Source: Isoetes taiwanensis (lineage: Eukaryota > Streptophyta > Lycopodiopsida > Isoetales > Isoetaceae). From it: a DNA stretch of 64,000 nucleotides. A model generated the notes under the pieces. It was not told the DNA's origin and did not search any database. It was given only the letters and a program-made list of their open reading frames with translations. The translations under genes and the position numbers were made by a program. Every line of letters begins with the position of its first letter. The stretch's first letter is position 1. The stretch lies in NCBI GenBank assembly GCA_021234155.1, contig JAJEKV010000002.1, forward strand, positions 4,477,795 to 4,541,794. The letters run 5' to 3'. This document shows, in pieces, positions 11,446-23,570 of the stretch.

Positions 11446-12300
11446 TTGCCCCTCAACCAGCGCTTTCACATGACGAACCTTCGAACGTTACGGTACTTCC
11501 TTGGAATAGAGGTATATAGAAATCCAGCCACTTGTAGCATCACGCTGCATCAAACCACAGCCATACAAGTCCTGATCGATAAATGCAACATGAATACAAG
11601 TAAGTTTGTTTCAACACCTGCTACTACTCAATGTGTGAATTCTTTAAAAGGCATAGATTCTGAAATTCAAGACATTGGCTACAGAAGCATAGTGGGTTCA
11701 TTGATGCACTTCATGGTTTGTACACGGCCCGATATTTCACAAGCATTGATAACCTTAAGCCAATATTTGGAAAGACCCCAGCCACAACATTGGCAAGGAT
11801 TGAAACGCTTGTTTCGATACCTCCAAGGTACCCAGAGCCTTGGAATCACATTCCATGTAGGCAGTTCTCTTATACTTTTAGGGTACGTTATGTTGATCAT
11901 GCAGGGAATTATATAAACAGAAAATCTCCAAGTGGATTTTGCTTTGTGCTACAAGGGCAGCGGTATCATGGTCCAGCAAAAAACGAAAGTCAATTGTTGT
12001 ATCCAGCTGTGAAACTGAATACATTGCTCTAGCATCAGCAACTAAGGAAGCTATATGGCTTTGAAGGATTCTTAAGAAGCTCAATACCACTCAAACACAA
12101 GCCACTGTCATATTTAATGACAACAAAGCAGCTCTGTCACTTGCAAGGAATCCTACTAACTTTTCCAAGGCTAAAACATATACAGGTTTAGCATCATTTC
12201 ACTAGGGAATAGATCATAGACGGAACGTTTGTTGTGGAATACCACTGGACAGACAAAATGACCACTGACATATTTACTAAGCCTTTGGGACAAAAGCCTT
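11446..12300 (+). pseudogene. Copia RT thumb and RNase H region
   Basis: The open frame at 11446-11916 carries LRTLRYFLGIEVYRNP, IGYRSIVGSLMHFMVCTRPD and HWQGLKRLFRYLQGTQSLGI, the standard Copia connection between reverse transcriptase and RNase H. RNase H blocks follow in broken frames (for example around SATKEAIWL and FNDNKAALSLARNP at 12030-12160), ending with TKPLGQKPFR near 12290. Confidence 0.87.
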
Positions 12301-12500
12301 TCCGTAGGTGCATTGCAGAACTAGGCATGACCACCATATGATCATGCAAGAAATAATTTCATCAGTTCAGTTTCTAGTTTCTGTTTCAGTTTCGATGATA
12401 CAGGGTAATGCATACTGCTCTTTCATTTGAGGGGGGGCAGCTTCATGTTGTGCCATTGTGGTTGTTAGATTGTTGAAGTTAAGTCTTTTGTCAAGTCTGA

Positions 12501-12512
12501 TTTGAGGGGGAG
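12501..12512 (+). promoter_or_regulatory. Polypurine tract
   Basis: TTTGAGGGGGAG lies directly before the TG that starts the putative 3' LTR. A second purine run (GAGGGGGGGCA) sits ~75 bp upstream. In Copia elements this tract primes plus-strand DNA synthesis. Confidence 0.75.
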
Positions 12513-12814
12513 TGTTGGAACATGCTGTAAAGCAATAGCAAACAGCCATAACAAAAGTTCTGTGATGTTATTAGCCTATCAGAGTTCCAGAACCCTAAAG
12601 TTTAGTGCCAAGTTTTGCATGCTTCCTGAATAAGAGGACAGATCCTGAAACGTCTCGGTTGCCGCTTTGCCGCCTCCTTAATTCTGGGATGTCCCTTATT
12701 AGTCCACGCATTGTAATTCCACAGTTAGTTCTTCTGAATCCACAACTATGATCCTACAAGATTTGGATCTGGAATCAAACAATTAGAGGTAGATCTTGTT
12801 ACTTGGAGAATACA
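12513..12814 (+). repeat. Putative Copia 3' LTR
   Basis: Starts TGTTGGAACATGC right after the polypurine tract and can be ended at ...GGAGAATACA, giving TG...CA ends and a length near 300 bp. No second copy is present in the window, so the right boundary is inferred only. Confidence 0.55.
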
Positions 12815-13156
12815 ATGTGGTTTTTTGCGAACACTGAAATAAACGCATTAGAAAATAATGATGCGTACATGTAAAAAGAAAAAGAACTTTTGTAACAAAT
12901 GGCATTACAAAAGAGCAAGTCTCTTCAAGTTTTTAGGCTGTGCACGTATAAAATGCATGCTTTGTGCAATACTTTCATATGAAATGCAGAGGATAGTTCT
13001 CATAAAGATCAAAACATGGCTCTACAAAGTTTAATTCTTAACTTTGAGGACAGAATACAAAACACAACAGTAAATAAAAGACAAGAGTAAAGTCTCTTTT
13101 ATTAACTCGAATAAAATGAAACAGAAAGAAAGTTTGTGAAAAGTGAAAGCATGGAT

Positions 13157-13687
13157 CTAAAAATGGTGGATCTTAACTTTGAAGTGCAGAATGGCATCAA
13201 GACCATTGAGAGAATAAGTAGAAATAGTGGCAACACCTTGGGCAAACATGAAGTGACCAGTTCCACCAACAACAACAACATCTCTAGATTTGTCAGTGAT
13301 CTTCTCAGCTCCATGGAAGCTTATAGAACCATTATATTTGCCTTCAAACACTGCGCTGAAGCTCATAAACACAGTGGTTGTGTCGCGCGAGGCGGCGCAG
13401 TATGTGCCCTGAGCTCTGCCCAATTGCTTGGATTTGGGAGATGGACCCTCTGTTAGCAGATCATCAATGACCACCATAGTTCCAAACTGGACCCCTGTTA
13501 AATTTCCCTTTGGCCCTGCCACTTTCACCATTGTGTTGCCTGGAGTAGAGGCCTTGTCATGCAGATAAAATTCCACTGTGCTCTTCTTCACATGGATTGA
13601 AGAAATGTGTGGCCTATTGTTTGCACTTGCATTTTCATACATAAGGTGCAGCATTAAAAACATGAGCAGGGCGCATTTCAGACCCAT
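13157..13687 (-). CDS. Dirigent protein
   Basis: A complete intronless frame of 176 residues. Residues 1 to about 22 form a signal peptide (MGLKCALLMFLMLHL then ...NASA). The mature part has the dirigent fold blocks: EFYLHDK near residue 40, FGTMVVIDDLLTEGPSP, LGRAQGTYCAASRD, FSAVFEGKYNGSISFHGAE and the hallmark VVVVGGTGHFMFAQGVA, then a C-terminal strand DAILHFKVKIHHF. NLT and NGS are possible N-glycosylation sites. Dirigent proteins act in the cell wall and steer stereoselective coupling of phenoxy radicals in lignan and lignin-related chemistry; the substrate cannot be read from sequence. Length is normal for the family. A TATA-like TTTAAAAGG lies about 40 bp upstream of the start. The next gene on the strand is the BAP31-like gene, ~1.6 kb upstream. 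Confidence 0.93.
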   Translation of the reverse strand: MGLKCALLMFLMLHLMYENASANNRPHISSIHVKKSTVEFYLHDKASTPGNTMVKVAGPKGNLTGVQFGTMVVIDDLLTEGPSPKSKQLGRAQGTYCAASRDTTTVFMSFSAVFEGKYNGSISFHGAEKITDKSRDVVVVGGTGHFMFAQGVATISTYSLNGLDAILHFKVKIHHF

Positions 13688-13726
13688 TCTCTGCTCTGTT
13701 TTATGCTTCTACCTCCTTCTCCATCC

Positions 13727-13735
13727 TTTTAAACG
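13727..13735 (-). promoter_or_regulatory. TATA-like box of the dirigent gene
   Basis: Minus-strand TTTAAAAGG, about 40 bp before the ATG. If used, the 5' leader is very short. It is only a sequence match. Confidence 0.35.
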
Positions 13736-13739
13736 ACCA

Positions 13740-15291
13740 AGGTCTGCTCACAGGTGCTTCCTGCATATCTTCTTGGTCTTGAAAGGAGCTTTCACCAGAA
13801 AAGCGTCTTATGTTGTCAACAGTCCATTATGGTCTATGTAGCAGAAAACTAAAGCAAACTCGTATTCTTAGAAAGATATTCAGCACTCAGATTTCCACCA
13901 CACAGTAGTGGTCTTTGGGTCCCTCGCTTTGTCAAACATGAATGGCGAATTGACTAAACTGGCCTATTTTTATTTGAACCAAGAAATTACCATCATGCGA
14001 GACTTTAATCTTCCTATACCATTCGTTCTTGAGAATTCCGTTCGTACATTGTTCCACAGAGATGCTTGGAGGGACAACAACTCTACAAAGTCCGGATGTA
14101 CTTATGAGGGTGATGAACTACTGCATATGATAATAATCTCTATAAAGCTGTTGCCTTGCCTTCTACACAAAGGTAGGTTCATTATTGATTACTCTCAGAA
14201 CAAGCTCATCATGTTGTATACTTTCCATTTGATGCTGATGTATTTTTTGCGCAAACAACTTACATTTTTCTCCTGAGGTTCCACTTGATGAAGTTGAGGT
14301 TGACATATTCTATTCTTGGTTGCCATATTTTTTCTCACTTTGCTCCTAAGATTCAACTTGGTGGAATTGAGATTGCCAGATTCTACTCTTGGGCAAACAT
14401 GAACTTAGAGTCGTCCCATTAGTTTGTTGTTATAGCAAAATAATGTACACAACAACCAAGACTCCACAACCCACCTTGTTTTATGTGGTCCTAAAATTCC
14501 ACTTGATTCCTTTTAATTGCCTCTAATTGTCCAATAGCTTGGTGGTCTTGGTCACAATTTCCATATGGATACAATTTCATTATAGTTCGATGATGGCTGC
14601 TTGATAACGATGGTTTGCACAAACAGGCAACCCAATAAAAATGACCAGAGTTAAAGGTCAAACTCAAAACAACATATTTGGCCGACTGCCATAGCCTTAG
14701 AAAGTCCTTTTTCCTTTCTTATGGTGTATATCTTTTGGCTAAATAAAGGGAAAGAAGGAGAGACTAATATATTGCCTTCAATCTGTTCCTATTTAGCCAA
14801 GGAGGGTGGTCCAAGTGAGCAACATGCTAGAAAACCTGTAAATGGAAATAAGGTTGAAACAAAATAGTTGATTCAAAACTTAAAGGAGATTGCCATAAAA
14901 AGTGATTATCCAGCTATTTAATTGGGAAACATTCTAGAGTTCCACACTTATAGCTGCATCTAATCGATTCAAGAATCAGCATTTCTCTACCAAGGACCGT
15001 TGCTACATGAGTGAGGTGTGATTTCAATTCAAGCAAACATCTAACCAAGAACACAATGTACTCCACTAGCTAATTGGCTTTTGCTTTTTCTAATTTTTTT
15101 TTTCCCAGTAGGCTGTATATTCAGATGCCCTTGACTGTGCATTTGCTTGTATAGTAAAATGAAGGGAGGTAGACTTTCAAATATCATCATCAGCAGGTAA
15201 ACTTTCATATAACTTCATCAGCACTAATCTGCCTTTAGTCTCTGCTCTACCGTCTCATCAGCAGGTAAACTTTCATATAACTTCATCAGCA
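13740..15291. other. Intergenic, no gene seen
   Basis: AT-rich sequence between the dirigent and BAP31-like genes. At 15186-15318 a ~60-bp unit containing CAGCAGGTAAACTTTCATAT and the last codons of the BAP31-like gene is duplicated in tandem, so the 3' end of that gene exists twice. Confidence 0.5.
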
Positions 15292-17148
15292 CTAATCTGC
15301 CTTTAGTCTCTGCTCTTCCATCTCAAGCTTGTACATTTCCCGATAGACTTTACATAAAGAATAGATGAGCCTGCAACAGTGTTCCAATCAGAGCTGAATC
15401 AACATACTCAGCCCCAACAGTAACTCTAACAACTCGATAAACAGGTGTGCAGTTAGACATACCAGTAGAAGAGACATGCACCAAGTGCCAATAAAAAGTT
15501 CCGCTGAGATTTGAAAGTCTAATACAGCAAAGGATGTTGTTAGAAAACTTCACAAGAAAATATATATTTCTAGATCAAGTATATCACATCTAGTTGCACA
15601 GGTTAAGGTGATGGAACATACAATTCTTTCAGAACGAACTCGTTCAAGTAACGTGCAACTCTCTGACTGGCACTGTAGCCGGTGTTCAAACTTCAAATAT
15701 AAATCTGAAACAATTTAAATAAAGTGCACATGTAAGCTGAAATGTGCTGCGCAAGTTGGTAGCAGACTTTGAAAAGTCCTCATAAACAAGTAGTACAATT
15801 CACTTTATTTGTGGACAATCCAAGAGCATTAAATGGATATTTCCCAAATTCATACATCACTAAGGGCTCATCCATCTCAAAATTGAATCTTTGCTCATTT
15901 CCCTTGCTCCACCCTTAACTAGGGTAAGAAGTATCTGCACTGTTGATAGGTTAACTAAGAATAATGCCTTTGCAAATACTGTACTGCCATCCACAGAATA
16001 CAACCATTATGGATTGAGGAAGCATGCAAAATAAAGAGCAAAACTAAAATAAATTATTATCCAAAAGTAGTTTTCGCTCAAACCTGTCTGCTGCCTTAAA
16101 ATGAACTTGTAGATATCTGCTTTATCTAGCCCATCCTAGTGGTTATCTTTACCAATGTATTTAAAAGAAAAGGAATTCCTATCATTAAAATGTCAATGTG
16201 AAACGTTTTCTGCCTCAGCTCATTTTTTTTCCCTGATATTGGAAAAAGACTTTTATAGCATACTTTCTCACAATTTGTTTAGCAGGACTTTTTCCAGTTT
16301 CCCTATGAGCTCAAGGTCCCAATCAGTTCTCTCTCAGTCTTTACAAGTTCTTCAAGTTTGCAGTTCTTTGAAGATATTGATGCAGGAGCTTTCTGTAATG
16401 TTCTATTCATGATCCATCACCACTCTGTAGTGTGTGCATTCTAACCAGAGCCTAAGCTTTGAGCTGGTTTGTTATGTTGGGAATGAAAGCTATAGATATA
16501 GCTCCTTGAACATCCTAAGAGGACCCCGCTTCTCATGATAGGAATAAATGGTCATATATACAACGTGTAGCTAATCTAAATTTTGTAGCAAAAGCATCGG
16601 AATATAGTTTGACATTAAAAGAAGATGGAGGCTCCTCTAGGTTCTGGACCTAGAGGTTTTTTGAAGCGCAAATACATCTCTTTCTGACTAAGTGTGGCAG
16701 CAGCAAGCTTGAAACAACCATCATTTTTGCCCCTCCAAATTCGTCGTCTTTTATGGCAGATCCTTTGAAAGAAAAAGTCCTTAGACAACAGCTAAGAGCA
16801 TTGACATGTCTACAGTTTATATTATGTATAGAATCATGTAAAACATACGAAGTCCGAGCATCATCGTCGCAAATGTAATGCGAATTTAGGAGTTTTTTGT
16901 TTCAACGAAGCCTAGATATCTTGACTTTAAGTTAAAACTAAAGACAAAAAGCACACAAGAAAAGAAGAGAACTAACCAATTGTCTGGAACAAGGAGAAGG
17001 GTATGATTGCTGCAAAGGGCTGCAAAGCTCTAGAGATCATGGAAACAAGGCGGGTCTGAAGAACACGAGGCATGGGCAGGCATAGAAGGAGAAGCACTGC
17101 CATTTCCAAACCACAGACTGCCGTAAGAATGGTCCATTGCAAGGCCAT
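15292..17148 (-). CDS. BAP31-like ER membrane protein, 4 exons
   Basis: Exons 17148-16977, 15704-15622, 15518-15463 and 15370-15292 join in frame (phases 1, 0, 2) into 129 residues; all junctions are GT-AG. Blocks: MALQWTILTAVCGLEMAVLL (first membrane helix), PRVLQTRLVSMIS, then FQTIGDLYLKFEHRLQC, SESCTLLERVRSERI, FKSQRNFLLALGACLFYWLI (last helix) and a charged tail KVYREMYKLEMEEQRLKAD. This is the layout of short plant B-cell-receptor-associated protein 31-like proteins (about 128 residues): three membrane helices and a cytosolic tail lacking the long animal coiled coil. BAP31 relatives sit in the ER and are thought to help membrane-protein export or quality control; the plant function is poorly known. 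Exon 3 is placed by its acceptor TGTATTAG and donor CTG|GTATGT. The gene appears intact. Confidence 0.88.
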
Positions 17149-18400
17149 TGAGCTCCGCCCACGATCTCCGATCCACTTCGCTGTTTTCTCCCTGCTAAAA
17201 GCCCATAGGCATAAGCACCACGTCAGTTCTGCACTGCAGCCTACGTGCCTGGCTACACTTGGAAGGAAAATAATATTTGTTCGTAGGTGTGACAATAAAA
17301 GAGGAAAATTTGTTCTTCAATAACACAACAAAAAGAACTAGTCCAAAGCACGTTTGATTACTTTTTAAAGAAATTACATGTTTTGCTAATGTTTTTGCCT
17401 CTGTAATTTGTAATATGAAGTTCCCTATATCAATGCCATCAAAAGCAGGGCTAATCAAAAGCAGGTCTTCCAAATGCTTGGCAAAAACATAGGAATCTCC
17501 TTAAACATCTACTCTCTAGTACAAGGCAATAGCACTTTGCAATAGATCATCTGAAATTCCCATCCTCTAACATCCGAAGCAATAAAAAGAACCTGATAGC
17601 AAACTGCAAAGTCCTCAGGTGGCTGCATAGCGGAGCACAAGGATTCTAGAAAAAGTTATTAAAATCTCTAGCAATGGATACTTTGGCTTTCTATCATCAA
17701 TAACTTTTAGGAGAAATATGTTGCAAGTGCTATGACATACATCGGGTTTACTCCCATAGTTTCTCAATAGCAAAGGCCCACCTCCGCCATCCCCCTCAGT
17801 TGTATGAGTAAGAATGCCAGCAAATATAATACTGCTTGCTTCAATGCCTCAACTTTGCATTTGATCCAAGCACTTCACAGTGCCGGCAATTTCATCAAGC
17901 TAATAATTGCTCCTCATGATATCATGTTCCTCTGAGGAGAGCTGTCAAATATGCATCTCAACTATGGTATTCCCCAGGATTTGTACTCCTCTCAAATATA
18001 GCTGCCATGACCTATGGCGTTGATGTTGCAGAAGACTTACAAATGTGCCTTTGCTTGATTGTATTCTCTCATGCTGCATACGCTTGCTCAAAGCATTGGA
18101 GAGCAAGAATGCCTTCATCATAACCTCTCAATCATTGCACCCCACGCCACGACATCGCCATATCGTAACCTATCATAGATACCAAGTGAATCTTCTAAGC
18201 TTTTGCATTTTTGCGTGTACCATAATAAAAAAAACTAACCCTTTTTTTCCTTATATTGTCAACATCATACTCCATTTATCTTCTATACGAATGCCCACCC
18301 CACACCATTGAAAATCCTATGTTATAAACATACCGTAACGTTCAATTACAAATGTTATGGGTTCCCAATTCCATTCGCCATTTGACTTACTAGGCCAAGA
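17149..18400. other. Upstream of the BAP31-like gene, no gene seen
   Basis: The minus-strand frame upstream of the BAP31 Met (to 17295) stays open but lacks family similarity, so it is probably 5' leader. Nothing else is recognised. T- and C-rich runs appear toward 18240. Confidence 0.4.
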
Positions 18401-18419
18401 AACATAACACAACGAAAAA

Positions 18420-18970
18420 GAACGAAAAAGGTGCTCCAATACCCTATAAAATACCCCGCAAAAATGCCTATAAAATCCCCCTTTTCTATTAAAGAACAGG
18501 GGATAAAATATATTTTTGGAATCGGGGTATTTGGCCACAATCCCCCTTTCCCTCATTTATATGATAATACCCCGTTACGCTGGTGTCGCAATCCCCCAAT
18601 CAAAAAATGTGAATTCATACCCTGTTATAATTCGTAAGATAATACCTGCCAAAAAATGTGAATTCATACCCTGTTATAATTCGTAAGATAATACCCTATT
18701 CAGGTAATACCTTACCCTATTATCATTTGCAAAATAATACCCCATTCCAAATAATTCCCCGTTTCAAATAAAACCCCATTCCAAATAATTCCCTGTTTCA
18801 AATGATACCCCATTCCAAATAATTCCCTGTTTCAAATAATACCCCATTCCAAATAACATACCCTGTTTCAAATAATACCCAAATAATACCCCATTCCAAA
18901 TAACATACCCTGTTTCAAATACATACCCTGTTATACCCCATTTCAAAAACAAGTTGATAAGTAACAATTT
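18420..18970. repeat. Degenerate C-rich minisatellite
   Basis: Plus-strand units such as ACCCCATTCCAAATAATTCC and CTGTTTCAAATAATACC alternate many times between 18720 and 18950. At 18600-18700 a ~55-bp unit with ATACCCTGTTATAATTCGTA occurs twice. The open frames across it (for example 18764-18967 minus, repeats of GYYLKQG/WNGV) are products of the repeat, not genes. Confidence 0.85.
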
Positions 18971-19764
18971 GAGCAGAGTTAATCAGTAACAAATTGATGA
19001 AATATTTTATTATTTCAAAAATAACAGTAACAAACTAATTAGATTTCAAGAAACAAATTTAATAAACAAAATTCTGCTTGACCAGGCTGTTTCTTAGCAG
19101 TTTCCTAGCAGTTAACAGAGAATTCTTGCAGAAAGAGCAAGAGAACTGATGGTACTTTATTGAGTGCACTAGAAGTTAACACAGCAGGTCCAGTGGTGTG
19201 CCATTTCAGTGAGGATTCAGTGGTGTGCCCATTTATAATTCGATACCACAAATTCTCCAACTCATGGCTTCACCCAGACAATTTGCCTTTTGTGACTGAT
19301 CTTCTGACTGAAAATTACAATTAGAAATGGGTTATGCAGGCTGCCCATGCCACAGAAATATTCATGACTCTTGAGAAGCGTAAGTCCAGCCACAACGGAA
19401 TGAATATATCCTAATCTATCTTGATGTGTTCAAAGGTTACATAAACCTCCAATTCAAGCATGTGTCCAAACTTTAATTAGTTAATGCCACTTCATCTACG
19501 TAGAATTTATATACGTTACCTAAAATGAGCATCTCACACAAGCAAACCTTCAAAGAAGAAAGAAGGCTGACAAAATTTTCAAAATCGGCAATACAAGAAG
19601 CTCAGGGAAAGAAGTATTTCTCCATAGCTGTACATGAAATAAACTAAGACTTGGCCTCAAAAACCATACAGACGTTAATAATCTTTCTTTCTTTCAACTT
19701 AAAGAGAAAAGACAGCCATCTATACACTGCATACTTAGTAGGTGAAACCTAGGTGCATAGATAC

Positions 19765-20711
19765 CTTTTCCCGGAGTCGATTAAATGATTCCATGGCATG
19801 TGTGCTGAACAAATGAGGACTTGTAGTATACCTAACGATAAAAATGCAAACTCAACATATCCAACAGTTAAAAAAGAAAAATCACATTTGGATAGAAATA
19901 TGCACCCATAAAGAGAGCGCAAGAACGTGTCGCAATTGGTTGACCGTTTAAAGTTGTAGGATAGCCTCTTTTTCCAACCCAACGTTCATGCAGAACCGGC
20001 TGATCAATGACCCCAAGAACCGGCTGGTCAATGATCCCAAGAACCTGTAAAAAGAAACTATGTGCTAAGTCAAAATGAGTACAATTTCATGTTTGCCTCA
20101 GAAGATTTGTAAATTTGCAGTAGAAACTGGAAGAATTCTAATATGTATGGCTGGCCCATACAGCATGTTCCTATCTATTCTAACCAGCTGAGACCTGCTG
20201 CATGCAAGGCAAATATGTACTTTCCATCATATACTAGTTAGCTTGAATATGAGATATTATCTCATACACTAGTGAGCTTGGAATATGAGGTGTTGTCTTC
20301 CTAGAAAGCATAAAATTATGCCCAACTGATCCATGAACAATGCATAAATTTTGAAGCACATTATGTCTATAAAGGCATTTGTGCAGGCCTTTGGAACATC
20401 TCCACGACCAAATTCTGGATATTTCTAGCACTTGGCCTTGCTCTTCTGACAACAGCCTGGAGTGTCTTCTGGAGGGTGATTGAGACTTATGGAACAACTT
20501 TATGCAGCAAGGCAATTAGAGTCCCAAAGACTGGCTTCCCTGCAAACGCCCAAAGCTGGTTCATATGAATTACAAATCAGGAAGAAAGATGAGCTAGTTA
20601 AAGGCCACAGAGGCACCTGTAATAAAGCTTTTTGTTCCATCAATGGGGTCTAGCACCCACATGTACTCAGATTCATTTGCCTCCCTTGTTAGTCCCCCTT
20701 CTTCTCCAAAT
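19765..20711 (-). pseudogene. HISN7: Histidinol-phosphatase (inositol-monophosphatase family) exons, probably broken
   Basis: Four exons match plant HISN7/IMPL2, the plastid enzyme that dephosphorylates histidinol phosphate in histidine synthesis. Exon at 20711-20617 has FGEEGGLTREANESEYMWVL and DPIDGTKSFITG: the GEE and DPIDGT blocks bind the catalytic metals. Exon 20539-20499 gives GKPVFGTLIALLHK. Exon 20044-19886 gives VLGIIDQPVLGVIDQPVL, HERWVGKRGYPTTLNGQPIA and TRSCALFMGAYFYPN. Exon 19831-19765 gives YTTSPHLFSTHAMESFNRLR. Faults: an 8-residue IDQPVLGV-type tandem duplication, loss of the usual GKP before VLG, a last intron of only 54 bp whose flanking frames disagree by one base, and no C-terminal metal-binding block (KPYDF...EGAGG) found downstream. 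N-terminal exons were not found either. Domain identity is strong; whether it is dead or partly misread is less certain. Confidence 0.8.
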
Positions 20712-22690
20712 CTGCAAGTTTGTGGTTGTGCTTTAGTGGTATCCCATTTCTTAAAGACAAACAGCCAATAGATTTAAGCTAATAGCCGGCCTTGTTTCCA
20801 TTCTATTAGTGACATGTAACCACATCAGAGCATTCGCATGGAGATTTTTTGAGGCTGGAATAAGAACAAGAAATTATATCAAATCATCAACAAATCACAC
20901 CTGATTTAAAGAGCCCACTAGTTCTAAACTCCATGCTTCCACCATGATTTTTTCTTCCAGATCCTTTCACCATTGAATAGGCCGTTTCTTATCTTCCCAT
21001 GGATCCATGTTTAGTTTCGCTAGATCCTATAGATGATCCATAAGCATTCAGTTGTGCACCAATCCAGAATATAACTCGTCCTATGAAGAGCCACCGTTCT
21101 ATGCACCTGTTATATGCAAATATTAATCATAAGGTGCCGCAATGCTGTCTTGTAGCAGAGCCAGACCATTTTTGACCCAAGCCGATCCCTTGATAGAACC
21201 TAAGCCGATTCAAGACAACTATCTGTCTGCCGACACTTGCCACAGCCGTTTAAGGTTAAAAACGTTTGGTACTCTCCGCCATAGCCTCTTGCAACTTGGT
21301 CTAAATGACTTGAATACTCGACTTCCGCCGGAGTAAGCATCAGAGGGAAACCTACACAATCAAACCCTAAAGTAGACTTGCTCGTTGGCTGCATGTCAAG
21401 CATACGAAAATACAGTTTAAGGGAAATGCACTAGGGGAGGGTGCCCATATATGCCTATATGCCGCAGTTAGTCTTAGAAATGGTATGACCAACAGTGGAC
21501 AATAAGAAATGTGAGCCCCTGACTTTTGCTACCTGGAACGGAGTTCCTGTCAATGGGAACTTCGTCCGAAACGTAGTTACCGGTAGCACCTATATTGGGA
21601 ACTTTGTTGGAAGTTCAAAAATCTTGACCCTTGGGAACGGAGTTGAGCGGGAACCAAGTTACTGTAGCTATGCCCCTTGATTGACTAAAGGCGAGAACCA
21701 CAACACTTCCAAACATGTGAATAACCCCTAAACCTTCAAATCAAACCTTCAACATAAGCATTCCTTCCCATTCCGGCAACCTTGTTGTGCATAACTTGAG
21801 GCAGCAATCCATACCCATGCACGCTAAAAAATCACCAAGCAAGCGGCTTAAATATTTTAAATGTAACATCATAGCTACACCTTATTTGCCCATTTCCACG
21901 AACTTTGGCATTTATTCATAGCACGCAGAGGCATGATTACAAGATCCATGAACTTTAATCCCTACATCAATGTGCTACATCTACTAACTAGCAACGGACT
22001 TAACTAGTCTGTAACTATGTAGCGACCTCGATTAACACACAAGGAGAGGCCGGTTACCAACACTTCTAGCAACATCCAAGTTGCACCGGTACTATATGCC
22101 CACCGCGACGATCGGAAGCAAAGCACAAGCTAACCATAAAGCATAAGGGACATATTACGACGATACTAGTAATTAAAACATCCACAAACTAAGCATACAA
22201 ATGCCCCATAATGCGGATGTTGTAAATAACGAGTCACATGAAGAGAAACGCTTTGGTGGAGCCATTAAAACAGAATTTGATATATGAAGCAAAAAAGGTG
22301 TAGCAAAGACAATAAGATGGGATTGTGAAAGCACATAAAGAGGCAATGGCAAAACGGGAGCTAAAATCTCCGAAAGGTAGAAGCAACAAGTGTATCTACA
22401 TCCGTGTGTTCTAGCGATTGCATGCTTCTTGGGTAGACCAAAGACAATAATCCATTCGGCAAAGCCATCAATGATTCTTCCTCTACCATGCGGACCATCG
22501 AGGCGATCATCATCGCGATCTGCTTAACAACACAAACACAATATACTTCAAAAATTCAACGAGTCTTTGCCTTTAAATTTACTTTTAATTGAATACCCTT
22601 TTCCTTGAAACTACCATTTTGCTTGAAAAACACGGTAATTATTGCAATTCTTTGTTTTTCTAGTAATTAAGCCTTCCTCAGAATCCTCTT
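20712..22690. other. No gene recognised
   Basis: This may hold the missing 5' exons of the histidinol-phosphatase gene, but I could not find them. A minus-strand open frame at 21200-21403 and a plus-strand one at 21495-21680 show no recognisable family. Confidence 0.35.
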
Positions 22691-23085
22691 TTATTTAAAG
22701 GTACCCCAATCCATTCATAAATTTCCTTTTGAACCGGGTCCCCATTCTTGAAAATACCCCAATCCATTCGCCAAATTCCTTTTTGAACCAGTCCCCTTTC
22801 CTTGAAAATACCTCAATACATTTGCAAATTCCCTTTTGACCAATCCCCCTTTCTTGTAAATACCCTGATGTGCATTTGCAGTCTCCTATTTCTACTAATT
22901 CCCCCCATTAGGATATACCCTTTTGTTCAAGAATCTCCCGTTTCTACTAATTTCCCCTTGTATGATATACACCTTTTGTTCAAGAATTCCCCGTTGCTTG
23001 AAAATACCCCGTACAATATACCCCTTTTCTTCAAGAATTCCCCATTGCAAAGAAAATAACCCATTGTTCTCAAGTCCCCCGGTTC
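22690..23085. repeat. Second degenerate C-rich minisatellite
   Basis: Imperfect units of ~50 bp with TACCCCAATCCATTC...AAATTCC...TTGAACC(A/G)G and, later, TTCAAGAATTCCCC/AATACCCC. The style (pyrimidine-rich plus strand, CCCC blocks ~25 bp apart) is like that at 18.4-19.0 kb. Confidence 0.75.
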
Positions 23086-23570
23086 ATTAAGGGGGGATTT
23101 TCCGGGGGATACGAGCACCTTTTTTGTTGTGTAAGTAAGCGAGCCCATTGACTCAAATGACATAAAAAGGTGATTAATGCCTATTTTACCCTCTCTTGCG
23201 ACATCATAATCTTTACTCACCCCTCTTAGATTTGGGCATATGGGGTGCTACCAAGTCGTATCCACTCTAAGCAAGAATGTATTGGTACGCTCTAATCTTG
23301 CAAATCTTAGTTTCTTAGTTGATGTCAATGAAAAGTGGGATGCTATTGTTGTATGCAAAAATGAGTTTGATTTTGTGGGAGAAACAACTTTAGAAGTGTT
23401 TTTTCATAGCTTGGGATATTTTAGTATTTTTACAGTGGCGTTCTTATTCAGAATAGAATCTCAACCAAACAAAATCTTCAATGTCTATTGATGAAATTAA
23501 CTGGGGAAAGAACTATCCAAGAACAACTGGTACTAACTCAAGGCTTTGATCCCTTTCCATCCAGTTTAAA

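Larger units (their letters stand above)
9530..12814 (+). mobile_element. Decayed Copia LTR retrotransposon, 5'-truncated
   Basis: Domain order is integrase core/C-terminus, reverse transcriptase, RNase H, polypurine tract, 3' LTR, the order of Copia (Pseudoviridae-type) elements. No gag, protease or 5' LTR is visible upstream of about 9530. The RT region carries stops and frameshifts, a tandem duplication and a nested MITE, so the element is dead. The open integrase frame suggests moderate age. Confidence 0.9.

Noticed and set aside
18764-18967. 67-residue frame rich in GYYLKQG and WNGV repeats
   Set aside because: It is a translation of the minisatellite, not a repeat protein gene.
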